Shown here piece by piece: positions 45,136-53,807 of a stretch of 64,000 nucleotides of DNA (its first letter is position 1; each line of letters begins with the position of its first letter). The stretch is from Prevotella sp. HUN102 (GTDB lineage Bacteria; Bacteroidota; Bacteroidia; Bacteroidales; Bacteroidaceae). The position numbers were made by a program, and so were the translations under genes. Below the pieces are notes generated by a model, which saw only the letters and a list, made by a program, of their open reading frames with translations, was not told where the DNA came from and ran no database searches. The stretch is from contig NZ_JIAF01000004.1 in NCBI RefSeq assembly GCF_000688375.1, positions 2,046,001 through 2,110,000 of the forward strand. The letters run 5' to 3'.

Positions 45136-45151
45136 CCACTCATAAACTCGA

Positions 45152-45943
45152 CTACCATCCCCCACCGGCACCACCGCCGCCAAAGCTGCCACCTCCGAAA
45201 CTTCCTCCGGAGAATCCTCCTCCGAAGTTTCGGTCGTTCAGATGCCCGGGATTGCCCCAAATGATGGGGCCGAACCATCCACTGCCTCCAGACCCTCTGT
45301 TCCCGGAATTACCTTTGCCGCCGTTGTTCTTGTTCTTGGAAACAAGATAAATCCAGAAGAAGATGATTACAAGCAGCAGAATTGCAAGGAAAGGCGAATC
45401 CTCAGAATCTGATTCCGTGCCTTCCAATCCTGTTTCTCCGGTGCTCAATTTTGAATAGATGGCCTTTGCCGTACTGAGCATTGCCATATCGGTGTTGCCG
45501 AGTCGCATATTTTTCACGATACACTCGCGGCCGATAGAGCCACAGGTAACATCCGTAAGGTCGCCTTCCAGACCTTCGCCCGGTGCAATGAAATACTTAC
45601 GGTCGTCTACTGCCACTACCACCACCAGTCCTCTGTCGTCCTTCTTTCCCACACCTACCGTGTTTCCAATATCTTGTGCAACTCTGAAAACATCGGCATT
45701 TTCAACGTGAGAAACGACGATGAAAACAGACTGCACGCCACTTTCTTTCTCCAGTCTGTGAAGATAAGAATCCGTGGAATCGCGCAAAGCCTCCGACATC
45801 AGCCCCTCGGGATCGCAGACATACTTACGGGCATCCTGCAAATGAATCATAGGAATTTCTTCCGCCCTCCAATCCTTCGCCAATACCGGCAAGGAAAAGA
45901 TGCAGACAAACATCATCAAGAGTATATAAAATTCCTTCTTCAT
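45152..45943 (-). CDS. TPM-domain protein with Gly-rich tail
   Basis: 263 residues from the ATG at 45943. A signal peptide (to about 22, SLPVLAKD) is followed by a TPM domain (residues about 32-150, with YVCDPEGLMSEALRDSTDSYL and DDRGLVVVVAVDDRKYFIA), one transmembrane helix (FLAILLLVIIFFWIYLV) and a glycine-rich tail ending in Gly-Gly-Trp. TPM proteins are thought to help maintain membrane proteins, and some have phosphatase activity. The longer frame from 45994 starts upstream of its own promoter. Confidence 0.9.
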   Translation of the reverse strand: MKKEFYILLMMFVCIFSLPVLAKDWRAEEIPMIHLQDARKYVCDPEGLMSEALRDSTDSYLHRLEKESGVQSVFIVVSHVENADVFRVAQDIGNTVGVGKKDDRGLVVVVAVDDRKYFIAPGEGLEGDLTDVTCGSIGRECIVKNMRLGNTDMAMLSTAKAIYSKLSTGETGLEGTESDSEDSPFLAILLLVIIFFWIYLVSKNKNNGGKGNSGNRGSGGSGWFGPIIWGNPGHLNDRNFGGGFSGGSFGGGSFGGGGAGGGW

Positions 45944-45949
45944 AAGGTG

Positions 45950-45983
45950 CAAAGTTAATAATAATTCAGATAGATTGAGCAAA
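45950..45983 (-). promoter_or_regulatory. Promoter of the TPM-lemA unit
   Basis: TTTG at 45980-45983 and TAACTTTG at 45950-45957 on the minus strand (22-base spacer). The ATG follows after 6 bases, so little or no leader is expected. Confidence 0.6.
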
Positions 45984-46053
45984 CAGAGTTTCAAACAAGG
46001 AATATCCCCGACAAGAAATGTGCTGAGGATATGAATTTCCTTATCGTTGAGAA

Positions 46054-47091
46054 TTACATAATTCCGTCTTCACGGAGTTTCTTCTGCCATTTCCACGCCG
46101 TTGCAAGCACTTCCTCCAATGGAGTATCGGCCTTCCAGCCAAGCACTTCGTTTGCCTTCGTGCAGTCGCCCCAAATCTTCTCGATATCGCCCTCACGACG
46201 CGGACCAAACTTCCAGTTCAGCTTAACGCCGGTAGCCTTTTCAAACGTGTTTACAATCTCCAAAGTGGAGTTTCCCTTACCCGTACCGATGTTGAAATAT
46301 TCGATGGCTTCCGTTTCCTTGTCCAATACACGTGTCATAGCGGCAACGTGAGCCTTGGCAAGGTCTACTACGTAGATATAATCGCGGATGCAGCTTCCAT
46401 CCTCCGTATCGTAATCATTGCCGAAGATGGTCAGTTGTTCGCGAATGCCCATAGCCGTCTGTGTAACGAATGGGATAAGATTGTTGGGAACACCGTTGGG
46501 AAGTTCGCCAATCAATGCACTCGGATGCGCACCAATCGGATTGAAATAGCGCAACACGATACTCTTGATTTTGGCTCCACTATGGATATAATCGTAGATA
46601 ATCTGCTCGTTGATTTCCTTTGTGTTGCCGTAAGGAGAAGTTGCTTTCTGATGTGGAGCTTCTTCCGTTACCGGCAAGTTTTCGGGATTAGGCTGGCCGT
46701 AAACCGTGCAGGAACTGGAGAAAATAATACCCTTCACACCGTATTTCGGCATCAGTTCCAGCAGATTAATGAGCGAAACAACATTGTTGCGATAGTACAT
46801 CAATGGCTTCTGAACGCTCTCTCCTACTGCCTTTGAGGCTGCAAAATGAATGATACCCTCGATATTGGGATACTTTTGGAACACCTTTTCGGTTGCTTCC
46901 TTATCCTCAAGATTCACTTGTTCAAACGCCGGACGAATGCCGGTGATTTTCTCAATACCGTCAAGAACTTCAATTTTAGAGTTGGAAAGATTATCAACGA
47001 TTACCACATTGTAACCGGCTTCCTGAAGTTCAACCGTCGTATGTGAACCTATGAAACCAGTACCGCCTGTTACTAAAATTGTTTGTTTCAT
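46054..47091 (-). CDS. galE: UDP-glucose 4-epimerase
   Basis: 345 residues. The enzyme interconverts UDP-glucose and UDP-galactose using bound NAD. The Rossmann motif VTGGTGFIGSHT is at 6-17, the catalytic SSSCTVYG near 126 and the YGNTK tyrosine-lysine pair near 155. The product may feed the polysaccharide locus as well as galactose use. An imperfect hairpin (about 45999-46045) follows the stop. No -7 box is obvious upstream. Confidence 0.95.
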   Translation of the reverse strand: MKQTILVTGGTGFIGSHTTVELQEAGYNVVIVDNLSNSKIEVLDGIEKITGIRPAFEQVNLEDKEATEKVFQKYPNIEGIIHFAASKAVGESVQKPLMYYRNNVVSLINLLELMPKYGVKGIIFSSSCTVYGQPNPENLPVTEEAPHQKATSPYGNTKEINEQIIYDYIHSGAKIKSIVLRYFNPIGAHPSALIGELPNGVPNNLIPFVTQTAMGIREQLTIFGNDYDTEDGSCIRDYIYVVDLAKAHVAAMTRVLDKETEAIEYFNIGTGKGNSTLEIVNTFEKATGVKLNWKFGPRREGDIEKIWGDCTKANEVLGWKADTPLEEVLATAWKWQKKLREDGIM

Positions 47092-47207
47092 TTTATTTTT
47101 GAGTTTTATGTCTTTTATACCTTAAAAGAGATGCTTTCTAACATCTCTGCAAATATGGTGCAAACTTACGGAAATTAATCCATAAAATGTATTTCACACA
47201 ATATTAT

Positions 47208-48752
47208 TTAACGAAATTCCAACTGTTTTGAAAAGAAACTCATCAGCAACCACACCGAGAAGATGAAGATATAGAGCAAAATTACCTGCAACACATTCAG
47301 GTTGATGCCGGTAACAGAGGCCATCGGAAGGTTTGATATTGCTTCTATTGCACCATTCATAAAACCCAATATAGCTATAAGAGCATTCACAAGTATTCCC
47401 TGTGCAGCCGAGAACCAGAAAAGACATAACACTCCAACCATAAGATACAAAATAAGCGTAACACAAGGTATGGCTACAAGATTGGAAATCAAGAAATAAG
47501 TGGGGAACTGATGAAAATAATAGGCCACCAAAGGAGCTGTCCCTAATTGTGCAGAGATGGATATAAAGAGCATTCCTACAAGGAATTTCATCCATCTATG
47601 TCGCTGTAAAAGTCTGCTTGGCAACATCTTATAACACAACGGCATAAAAAGGAATATCGACAGAACGGAGATGAACGATAACTGGAACCCAATATCAAAA
47701 AGAGCCAACGGATTTATGGCAAGGATTATGATGGCTGCAAAAGCCAACGTGTTTATCGACATTCTGTCTCTATTCAAAAGCGACACCACCGTATAAATTG
47801 TCAGCACCAATGCTGAACGCATCACCGACGGCGAGAATCCCACCAGAAAAACATACGACCAGATGGATACCAACACCACAAAATCGATTACTCCCCATCG
47901 CTTCAAGCGTGCATAGATTCCCCATCCTCTGAACAGCGAGAAACCAAAGACGATCATTGCATAGATAATACCCAAATGCAATCCAGACAATGCGAGAATA
48001 TGGCTCACGCCCGTTGCAGAATACTCTTCCTTTAAATCCTTGTTTATTTGAGACTTATCCCCCAACGACATTGCCGACACCAAAGCCAAAGTTTCATCTT
48101 TCAGCCCTATCCTCCCTAATTCATTTATCCATCGCTGCCTGATACATTTCATCCTGAGCATAGCCCTGTCCAAATAGGAGAAATTATCCATATTCACGGA
48201 AGTTTCCGTCCATTCGTTCCAATAAATAAATGTCTGTGCCACATAGCCGTGATTCCTAAGCCATTGCCCATAGTCAAACTCTGCATTCTTTAGATTTGTT
48301 AATCCCTGAAGTTTAGCACGGAAAGAAATACCATCGCCTATATGCAGGTTTTTATATCGCGATTCCACCGTGTCGCGAAGCAGAGAGGTTTTAATCTTGA
48401 TAGGAGCTTTGCTTTTTCCCAACAGCCTCAAATCCATCTGAATGACTTTTCCTCGTATCACTGGCTCTGACAGCAATACAGCACTGTACTCGGCATTTGT
48501 TTCAGGTAATGTGAATTTTGCTTTTTCCAATTCCTTCACTACGAGAAAACAGCCAATAGAAAGAATTGAAAGATATATACAAATACTTTGCAAAACCTTG
48601 TCCAGACACAACGACAACAGCAGAAAAATACAAATTGCACCCAACATCCATCCACCATCAATGTCCGAAAACATATAGTAACCTAAAATATTGCCCACTA
48701 TCAATGCGACAGCAAGTTTCAATAAAGGATACATACTCAGACTATCTTTCAT
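47208..48752 (-). CDS. comEC: ComEC/Rec2-family competence membrane protein, short form
   Basis: 514 residues from the ATG at 48752, which follows a good promoter. N-terminal helices and a soluble DUF4131-type domain (about 60-190) precede the Competence domain of about 10 helices, with GVSHILALSGLHLGIIYAMI near 250 and VGFSPSVMRSALVLTIY near 305. The family forms the channel for single-stranded DNA uptake. The frame stops directly after the last helix, so the metallo-beta-lactamase-like domain of longer homologues is absent. The 100-base gap to galE holds no second piece. Confidence 0.88.
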   Translation of the reverse strand: MKDSLSMYPLLKLAVALIVGNILGYYMFSDIDGGWMLGAICIFLLLSLCLDKVLQSICIYLSILSIGCFLVVKELEKAKFTLPETNAEYSAVLLSEPVIRGKVIQMDLRLLGKSKAPIKIKTSLLRDTVESRYKNLHIGDGISFRAKLQGLTNLKNAEFDYGQWLRNHGYVAQTFIYWNEWTETSVNMDNFSYLDRAMLRMKCIRQRWINELGRIGLKDETLALVSAMSLGDKSQINKDLKEEYSATGVSHILALSGLHLGIIYAMIVFGFSLFRGWGIYARLKRWGVIDFVVLVSIWSYVFLVGFSPSVMRSALVLTIYTVVSLLNRDRMSINTLAFAAIIILAINPLALFDIGFQLSFISVLSIFLFMPLCYKMLPSRLLQRHRWMKFLVGMLFISISAQLGTAPLVAYYFHQFPTYFLISNLVAIPCVTLILYLMVGVLCLFWFSAAQGILVNALIAILGFMNGAIEAISNLPMASVTGINLNVLQVILLYIFIFSVWLLMSFFSKQLEFR

Positions 48753-48773
48753 AGCAACAGGATTATCGACAGA

Positions 48774-48804
48774 CAAAATTAAGAAAAAGAATCCGTAAAA
48801 CAAA
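48774..48804 (-). promoter_or_regulatory. Promoter of comEC
   Basis: TTTG at 48801-48804, a 19-base spacer and TAATTTTG at 48774-48781 on the minus strand. It places the start of the transcript downstream of the longest reading frame. Confidence 0.7.
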
Positions 48805-49436
48805 ATGCGCAGACGTTTCTCTCACAACAAAAAGCATTTGCTTGAACAACCAACAACTACTAAAAAATAGAGTAATTATGAACAAACCTATATTTATAGG
48901 GCTTCCCCATTGTCAATCAATTTTCCTCAAAACCTGTTTATTTCTCTTTTTATTAATCTATTCCGAACTCGACATTTAAGCAATATTTTGTCAAAGAATA
49001 TTGCTAAAAAACAGACACTTTTTCATTCGCAATTTAGAAATGAACAGACCGTTTTTGCTCCATTGGTACACCATTTTCAGACAAATGAAATGGATTCATA
49101 CGAAGTTTTCAATCCATTCTTGCGATAAACGCATCGCAAACGTCGCTAAAATGGAAGATGAATATGCGAAAAACAACCTCAAAAATATGGTTATTATATC
49201 GCATTTATTCCTCTATTTGAGAACTTTTAAACGAAAAAGGTATGCACATCAAATAAAATTTCTTAGATATTCACTGATTATCAATAATTTGCCTTTGCAC
49301 ACTCATAGCATTCATATTTTAAAAATAAAAACAATTCGTTCAAAATAAACGAATTATACAGAGGGTTTTGTCAATATTATTCACAAACTAATGCTATTAA
49401 GGAATAGCATCATTATTTTGCCGTACAGTAGATAAA
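48805..49436. other. Gene-free AT-rich stretch with a diverged repeat
   Basis: No coding region is convincing. At about 49081-49290 there are weak matches to the 128-bp repeat family (CATTCTTGCGATAAACGCATCG, CACTGATTATCAATAATTTG), apparently an old, decayed copy. Short reading frames here have no initiation context and cross the repeat. Confidence 0.4.
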
Positions 49437-49524
49437 CAAAAAATGCCCAACGCTTCTCAGCGACGGGCATTCAATCTCAATAGGTATTAGTCTTTTAAGG
49501 TAAAAAGATTGTATTCAGGATAAC
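49437..49524 (-). ncRNA. Candidate small RNA (~88 nt) with its own promoter and terminator
   Basis: A consensus promoter at 49530-49561 should start a minus-strand transcript near 49524. It ends at a GC-rich hairpin: ATGCCC (49443-49448) with GGGCAT (49465-49470), and an inner CGCT/AGCG stem. A T6 run follows on the minus strand. Inside, CAATCT and AGATTG can pair around TTTTTACC..AAAAGACTAATACC. No reading frame of useful length exists. I cannot name the family; comparison with Rfam Bacteroidales RNAs is the obvious test. Confidence 0.6.
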
Positions 49525-49529
49525 GATTG

Positions 49530-49561
49530 CAAAGATAGAAGAAATTTAACAAACCACCAAA
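49530..49561 (-). promoter_or_regulatory. Orphan promoter for the candidate small RNA
   Basis: On the minus strand: TTTG at 49558-49561, exactly 20 bases, TATCTTTG at 49530-49537. It points away from glnS into a gene-free region. Confidence 0.75.
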
Positions 49562-49866
49562 TGTTTTAGACATTAATTTATAAAATTATCAGCATTTTCT
49601 TCAGGGAATTATATGTTTTAAATTATTTGCTGACACTTTTCCGCCTGTATTTCAGCATTCTATCGACTTTAAAATAAGGTATATGGCAAAAAAATGACTT
49701 GTAGAAATATGACAGAATGAATAAAGGCTCTCTCCGGATAGCAGCAGAATGAGAAAAGAAGAAAACTGAAAGAAATATACGCTTCACGCAATACACCTAA
49801 TTTCTATTATAGGGTTTGCGTGTGCATTAATTTTAAGATAGATAAAACATTACGAGAAAAAATAAG

Positions 49867-49874
49867 TATCTTTG
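49867..49874 (+). promoter_or_regulatory. -7 box for glnS
   Basis: TATCTTTG on the plus strand, 26 bases before the ATG at 49901. It lies inside the N-terminal extension of the longest frame and so rules that extension out. Confidence 0.6.
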
Positions 49875-49900
49875 CACCAAGAATAAAATACATACGATAT

Positions 49901-51622
49901 ATGAATACAATAGAAAGTAACACGAACGAAGAAAAGCGCAGCTTGAGTTTTGTTGAACAGCTCGTTGAGGATGACATTGCCGCAGGAAAGAACGGCAAAC
50001 GCATTCAGACGCGTTTTCCACCAGAACCCAACGGTTACCTCCACATTGGCCACGCAAAGGCTATCTGTATGGACTTCGGAGTTGCTGAAAACTATAACGG
50101 TGTCTGCAACCTGCGTTTCGATGACACCAACCCGAGCAAGGAAAACAATGAATATGTGGAGAATATTCTCCACGACATCAGTTGGTTGGGCTTCAAGTGG
50201 GGAAACATCTACTACGCCAGTGATTACTTCGAGAAACTTTGGGAATTGGCTGTTTGGATGATCAAGACCGGAAAGGCATACGTGGACGAACAGAGTTCTG
50301 AGACTATTGCAGCACAGAAGGGAACTCCTACCGAACCCGGTGTGCCATCTCCCTACCGCGACCGACCGGCCGAAGAGAGTCTTGCGCTCTTTGAAAAGAT
50401 GAACACGGCAGAGGCCGTTGAGGGCAGTATGGTGCTCCGTGCAAAATTGGATATGGCCAATCCCAATATGCACTTCCGTGACCCTATCATCTATCGTATC
50501 ATTCAGACGCCCCATCACCGTACAGGCACAAAGTGGCACTGCTATCCGATGTACGATTTTGCGCACGGACAGAGCGACTATTTCGAGGGTGTAACGCACT
50601 CTATCTGTACGCTTGAGTTCGTTCCCCACCGTCCATTGTACGACAAGTTCATTGATTTCCTGAAGGATTTCGACCATACGGCAGACAATTTGCAGGACAA
50701 TCGTCCTCGTCAGATTGAGTTCAACCGTCTGAATCTCACTTACACAGTGATGTCGAAGCGCAAGTTGCACACACTCGTTGATGAGAATTTGGTAAACGGT
50801 TGGGACGATCCCCGTATGCCTACACTTTGTGGTATGCGCCGTCGTGGCTATTCTCCAGAGTCGATTCGTGGCTTTATCGATTCTATCGGCTATACAAAGT
50901 TCGACGCTTTGAACGATGTTGCGCTCCTTGAAGCTGCCGTGCGCGAAGACTTGAACAAGAAAGCGACCCGTGTGAGTGCCGTACTCGACCCTGTGAAATT
51001 GGTTATTACGAATTATCCCGAAGGTCAGACGGAGGAAATGGAAGCCATCAACAATCCGGAAAACGAAGCCGACGGTTCGCACACCATCACTTTCTCAAAG
51101 AATCTTTGGATAGAGCGTGCCGACTTTATGGAGGACGCTCCCAAGAAGTTCTTCCGTATGTCGCCGGGCAAGGAAGTTCGCTTGAAGAACGCATACATTG
51201 TGATGTGTACCGGTTGCACGAAGGATGCCGAGGGCAATATCATAGAGATTCAGGCAGAATACGATCCGATAAGCAAGAGTGGATTGGAAGGTGCAAACCG
51301 TAAGGTAAAGGGTACGCTCCATTGGGTAAGCGCAGACCACTGCATTAAGGCAGAAGTCCGCGAATACGACCGTCTTTTCAATATCGAGAACCCATCGGCT
51401 GACGACCGCGACTTCCGTGAGTTGCTCAATCCTGACAGCTTAACCGTTCACAGTAACTGCTATGTAGAAAGCTATTTGGCAGAAAAGAAGCCGGGCGACT
51501 ACCTGCAATTCCAACGCACAGGTTACTTTATGCTCGATCCGGACACAACTCCTGAAAGGCTTATCTTCAATAAGACAGTCGGCTTGAAGGATACTTGGGC
51601 TAAAGAAATGAAAAAGAACTAA
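49901..51622 (+). CDS. glnS: Glutaminyl-tRNA synthetase
   Basis: 573 residues from the ATG at 49901. The enzyme charges tRNA-Gln directly. The class I HIGH motif is in PPEPNGYLHIGHAKAI near residue 41, and the KMSKS-type motif is VMSKRKL near 284. The C-terminal beta-barrel anticodon domains follow to the end. The frame could start at 49820, but the -7 box at 49867 lies within that extension. The TPR gene begins 14 bases after the stop. Confidence 0.95.
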   Translation: MNTIESNTNEEKRSLSFVEQLVEDDIAAGKNGKRIQTRFPPEPNGYLHIGHAKAICMDFGVAENYNGVCNLRFDDTNPSKENNEYVENILHDISWLGFKWGNIYYASDYFEKLWELAVWMIKTGKAYVDEQSSETIAAQKGTPTEPGVPSPYRDRPAEESLALFEKMNTAEAVEGSMVLRAKLDMANPNMHFRDPIIYRIIQTPHHRTGTKWHCYPMYDFAHGQSDYFEGVTHSICTLEFVPHRPLYDKFIDFLKDFDHTADNLQDNRPRQIEFNRLNLTYTVMSKRKLHTLVDENLVNGWDDPRMPTLCGMRRRGYSPESIRGFIDSIGYTKFDALNDVALLEAAVREDLNKKATRVSAVLDPVKLVITNYPEGQTEEMEAINNPENEADGSHTITFSKNLWIERADFMEDAPKKFFRMSPGKEVRLKNAYIVMCTGCTKDAEGNIIEIQAEYDPISKSGLEGANRKVKGTLHWVSADHCIKAEVREYDRLFNIENPSADDRDFRELLNPDSLTVHSNCYVESYLAEKKPGDYLQFQRTGYFMLDPDTTPERLIFNKTVGLKDTWAKEMKKN

Positions 51623-51636
51623 GAAGTTTTTGAAAC

Positions 51637-52884
51637 TTGGACAATTACTACAAGTCAGATAAATTCAAGCGCATTCTTCAGAAGTATGAAGAATCAGATA
51701 AATACAGCAGCGGCAGTTTCCTCGACTCCGAGGAACTGACCGATGTTGCGGAATATTATCATTTGAAAGGTAAGGACACGGAATCTTATGAAGTGGCCGA
51801 ACTGGCATTGGATATATTTCCAGGAAGCATCGCTCCTTTGGCATTCCTTTCAAGAATGGCACTGCTTGTAGAAAACAATATTGAAAAGGCGGAAGAAATA
51901 GCAGCGTCTATTATCGACAAGAGCGACATAGAATATCTTTACCTAAAAGCCGAGATTCTTATCGTTGCCGAAAAGCCAAAAGAGGCGAGTGAATATCTTG
52001 AGGAATATTTTTCCGACGTGGATGAAGACGATAAAGAGTATTATATCATCGATTCAGCGAATTTGTTTGCCGACTATGAGGAAATGGCTTTTGCCGAAGA
52101 ATGGCTGAATAAATCCGGTCAGTCGTCCACAAATGAATACAAGGAGATTCAGGCACGCATACTCAGAAGCAAAGGAAACTTTGCAGACAGCGAAAAGATT
52201 TTCAACGAACTCATCGACTCCAATCCCTATGCAGGCTCGTATTGGAACTATCTGGCACAAAGCCAATTCCTTCAAAGCAATTTCAATGAGTCTATCACTT
52301 CGAGTGAATATGCCATAGCCATTGACCCCGAAGACGAAGAAGCCATCCTGAACAAGGCAAACGGACTCTTCAGTCTGGGCAATTATGAAGAAGCACTGAA
52401 GTTTTATGAAAGGTATAAAGAGTTGTGCCAAGGCAACGATCTGAGCGTCATTACGGTTACAATCGGGCATATCCACCTTATTCTGAACGATATTCCCAGT
52501 GCATACGCCAGTTTCGAGGAAGCGATAAAAACTTCAAGAACCAGAAATGCAACGATGATTCAGATTGCAATGTCGGTGTTCGACAATGGATATATCGCTT
52601 ACGCCTATCAATTACTCAAGAATAATCTTCCATTTGCCGATAAGGAATGGATTTTTGGCTATGCTTATTATGCACGTTGTTGCTATGAATTGGGAAAGAT
52701 GGAGGAATATCCAGCAGCGTTGGAAGCAGCATTGGGCAAGAATCCTGACGAATGCAAGGATATTTTAGGCGACCTTTATCCTCCGGGAACGACACCATTT
52801 GATTATCCTTCATTGACACCTGACCATCCAAAAGACAAAGCCGGCACACAAGACGATTTTCCTTTTGAGCCGATGCAAGAATAA
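51637..52884 (+). CDS. Tetratricopeptide-repeat protein
   Basis: 415 residues with a TTG start 14 bases after glnS. It has no signal peptide. Residues 30-360 are helical pairs with TPR-type spacing, for example SYWNYLAQSQFLQSNFNESI and EAILNKANGLFSLGNYEEAL. The last 40 residues are Pro/Asp-rich (YPPGTTPFDYPSLTPDHP). It is probably a cytoplasmic scaffold and no partner is evident. The next gene, a sigma factor, follows after 37 bases and may be cotranscribed. Confidence 0.88.
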   Translation: MDNYYKSDKFKRILQKYEESDKYSSGSFLDSEELTDVAEYYHLKGKDTESYEVAELALDIFPGSIAPLAFLSRMALLVENNIEKAEEIAASIIDKSDIEYLYLKAEILIVAEKPKEASEYLEEYFSDVDEDDKEYYIIDSANLFADYEEMAFAEEWLNKSGQSSTNEYKEIQARILRSKGNFADSEKIFNELIDSNPYAGSYWNYLAQSQFLQSNFNESITSSEYAIAIDPEDEEAILNKANGLFSLGNYEEALKFYERYKELCQGNDLSVITVTIGHIHLILNDIPSAYASFEEAIKTSRTRNATMIQIAMSVFDNGYIAYAYQLLKNNLPFADKEWIFGYAYYARCCYELGKMEEYPAALEAALGKNPDECKDILGDLYPPGTTPFDYPSLTPDHPKDKAGTQDDFPFEPMQE

Positions 52885-52921
52885 TTTTCGGTAGTATTTA
52901 ACCTCTTAAACAGAAGAAATT

Positions 52922-53611
52922 ATGAACGCAAACGAGAGATATATTGAGGAAATTGCCAAAACACAATTACTTTCGGACGAACAAGAAAGAGCTCTTGCCG
53001 ACAGAATCAAGATAGGCGATGCCAAGGCATTGGAATTATTGACCAAGGCCAACTTGAAATTCGTGGTTTCAATAGCCCACCAATATAAGGCTCCGGGACT
53101 GTCGGAAGACGACTTAATCAGCGAAGGCAATATCGGTTTGATGTATGCTGCCCAGAAATTTGACGGCAGCAAGGGTACGAGATTCGTAAACTTCGCCGCA
53201 ACCTACATCCGTAAAGCGATGGAGGAAGCCATAAAGGAGCAGAAGAATCTCTACAAAGTGCCAAAAACAGAGAATAAGCCTTTTGAAAAAAAGCGTGCCC
53301 GTGCTATTTCCATCGACCAACCGGTACCTGTTGGCAGTTCGGGCAACTTCACACTTCAAAGCGTTATCGAGAACAGCAATTCTCCTTTTGCCGATGAATC
53401 GCTTAACAACAGCATTCTTAACGGAGAAATCCAGCAGGGAATGGCAGTTTTGGATGCTAGAGAGCGCAAGGTTCTTACCCTGATTTATGGTTTGAAAGAA
53501 GGCGAACATTATACTATGGCAGAAATTGGCGATATGATGGGACTGAAAAGAGAACGCGTCCGCCAGATCAGAAACAAGGCTTTAAGAAAACTTCAACGGA
53601 AAATGAAGTAA
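52922..53611 (+). CDS. RpoD-like sigma factor lacking region 3
   Basis: 229 residues, clearly shorter than the primary sigma factor of Bacteroidetes (about 286). Region 1.2 is at about 4-35, region 2 at 40-115 (LTKANLKFVVSIAHQY, DLISEGNIGLMYAAQKFD, FAATYIRKAMEEAIKEQ), and region 4 at 170-229 with the helix-turn-helix MAEIGDMMGLKRERVRQIRNKA. Between them is only a 55-residue Ser/Asn-rich linker with an ISIDQPV element like region 3.2. Region 3.0-3.1 is not visible. This is likely an alternative, RpoD-related sigma factor. Confidence 0.85.
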   Translation: MNANERYIEEIAKTQLLSDEQERALADRIKIGDAKALELLTKANLKFVVSIAHQYKAPGLSEDDLISEGNIGLMYAAQKFDGSKGTRFVNFAATYIRKAMEEAIKEQKNLYKVPKTENKPFEKKRARAISIDQPVPVGSSGNFTLQSVIENSNSPFADESLNNSILNGEIQQGMAVLDARERKVLTLIYGLKEGEHYTMAEIGDMMGLKRERVRQIRNKALRKLQRKMK

Positions 53612-53615
53612 AAAC

Positions 53616-53650
53616 AAAACGCTGAAACTTCGCAATGATTTCAGCGTTTT
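53616..53650 (+). terminator. Terminator after the sigma factor gene
   Basis: AAAACGCTGAAA and its complement form a 12-bp perfect stem with an 11-base loop, ending in a T-run (GTTTTTTC). Confidence 0.85.
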
Positions 53651-53807
53651 TTCATTAAATTATCAGCATTATATCTAATTAATTCATTACATTTGCAGCA
53701 AAATTAATTAGAACGGCTTTATTAAGTACGCTGTCAGGAGCAAGGCAAAGAAACACTGAGCTCGAGCTGATACAGAATTGGTACGGAAAGGAAGCCAAAA
53801 CGACACT

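Noticed and set aside
49001..49348. A 115-codon plus-strand frame in the gap before glnS
   Set aside because: It crosses a decayed repeat copy, has no promoter or start context and a random-looking composition.
49850..51082. A 410-codon open frame on the minus strand
   Set aside because: Antisense to glnS, whose HIGH and KMSKS-type motifs are clear on the plus strand. The minus frame has no recognisable motif.
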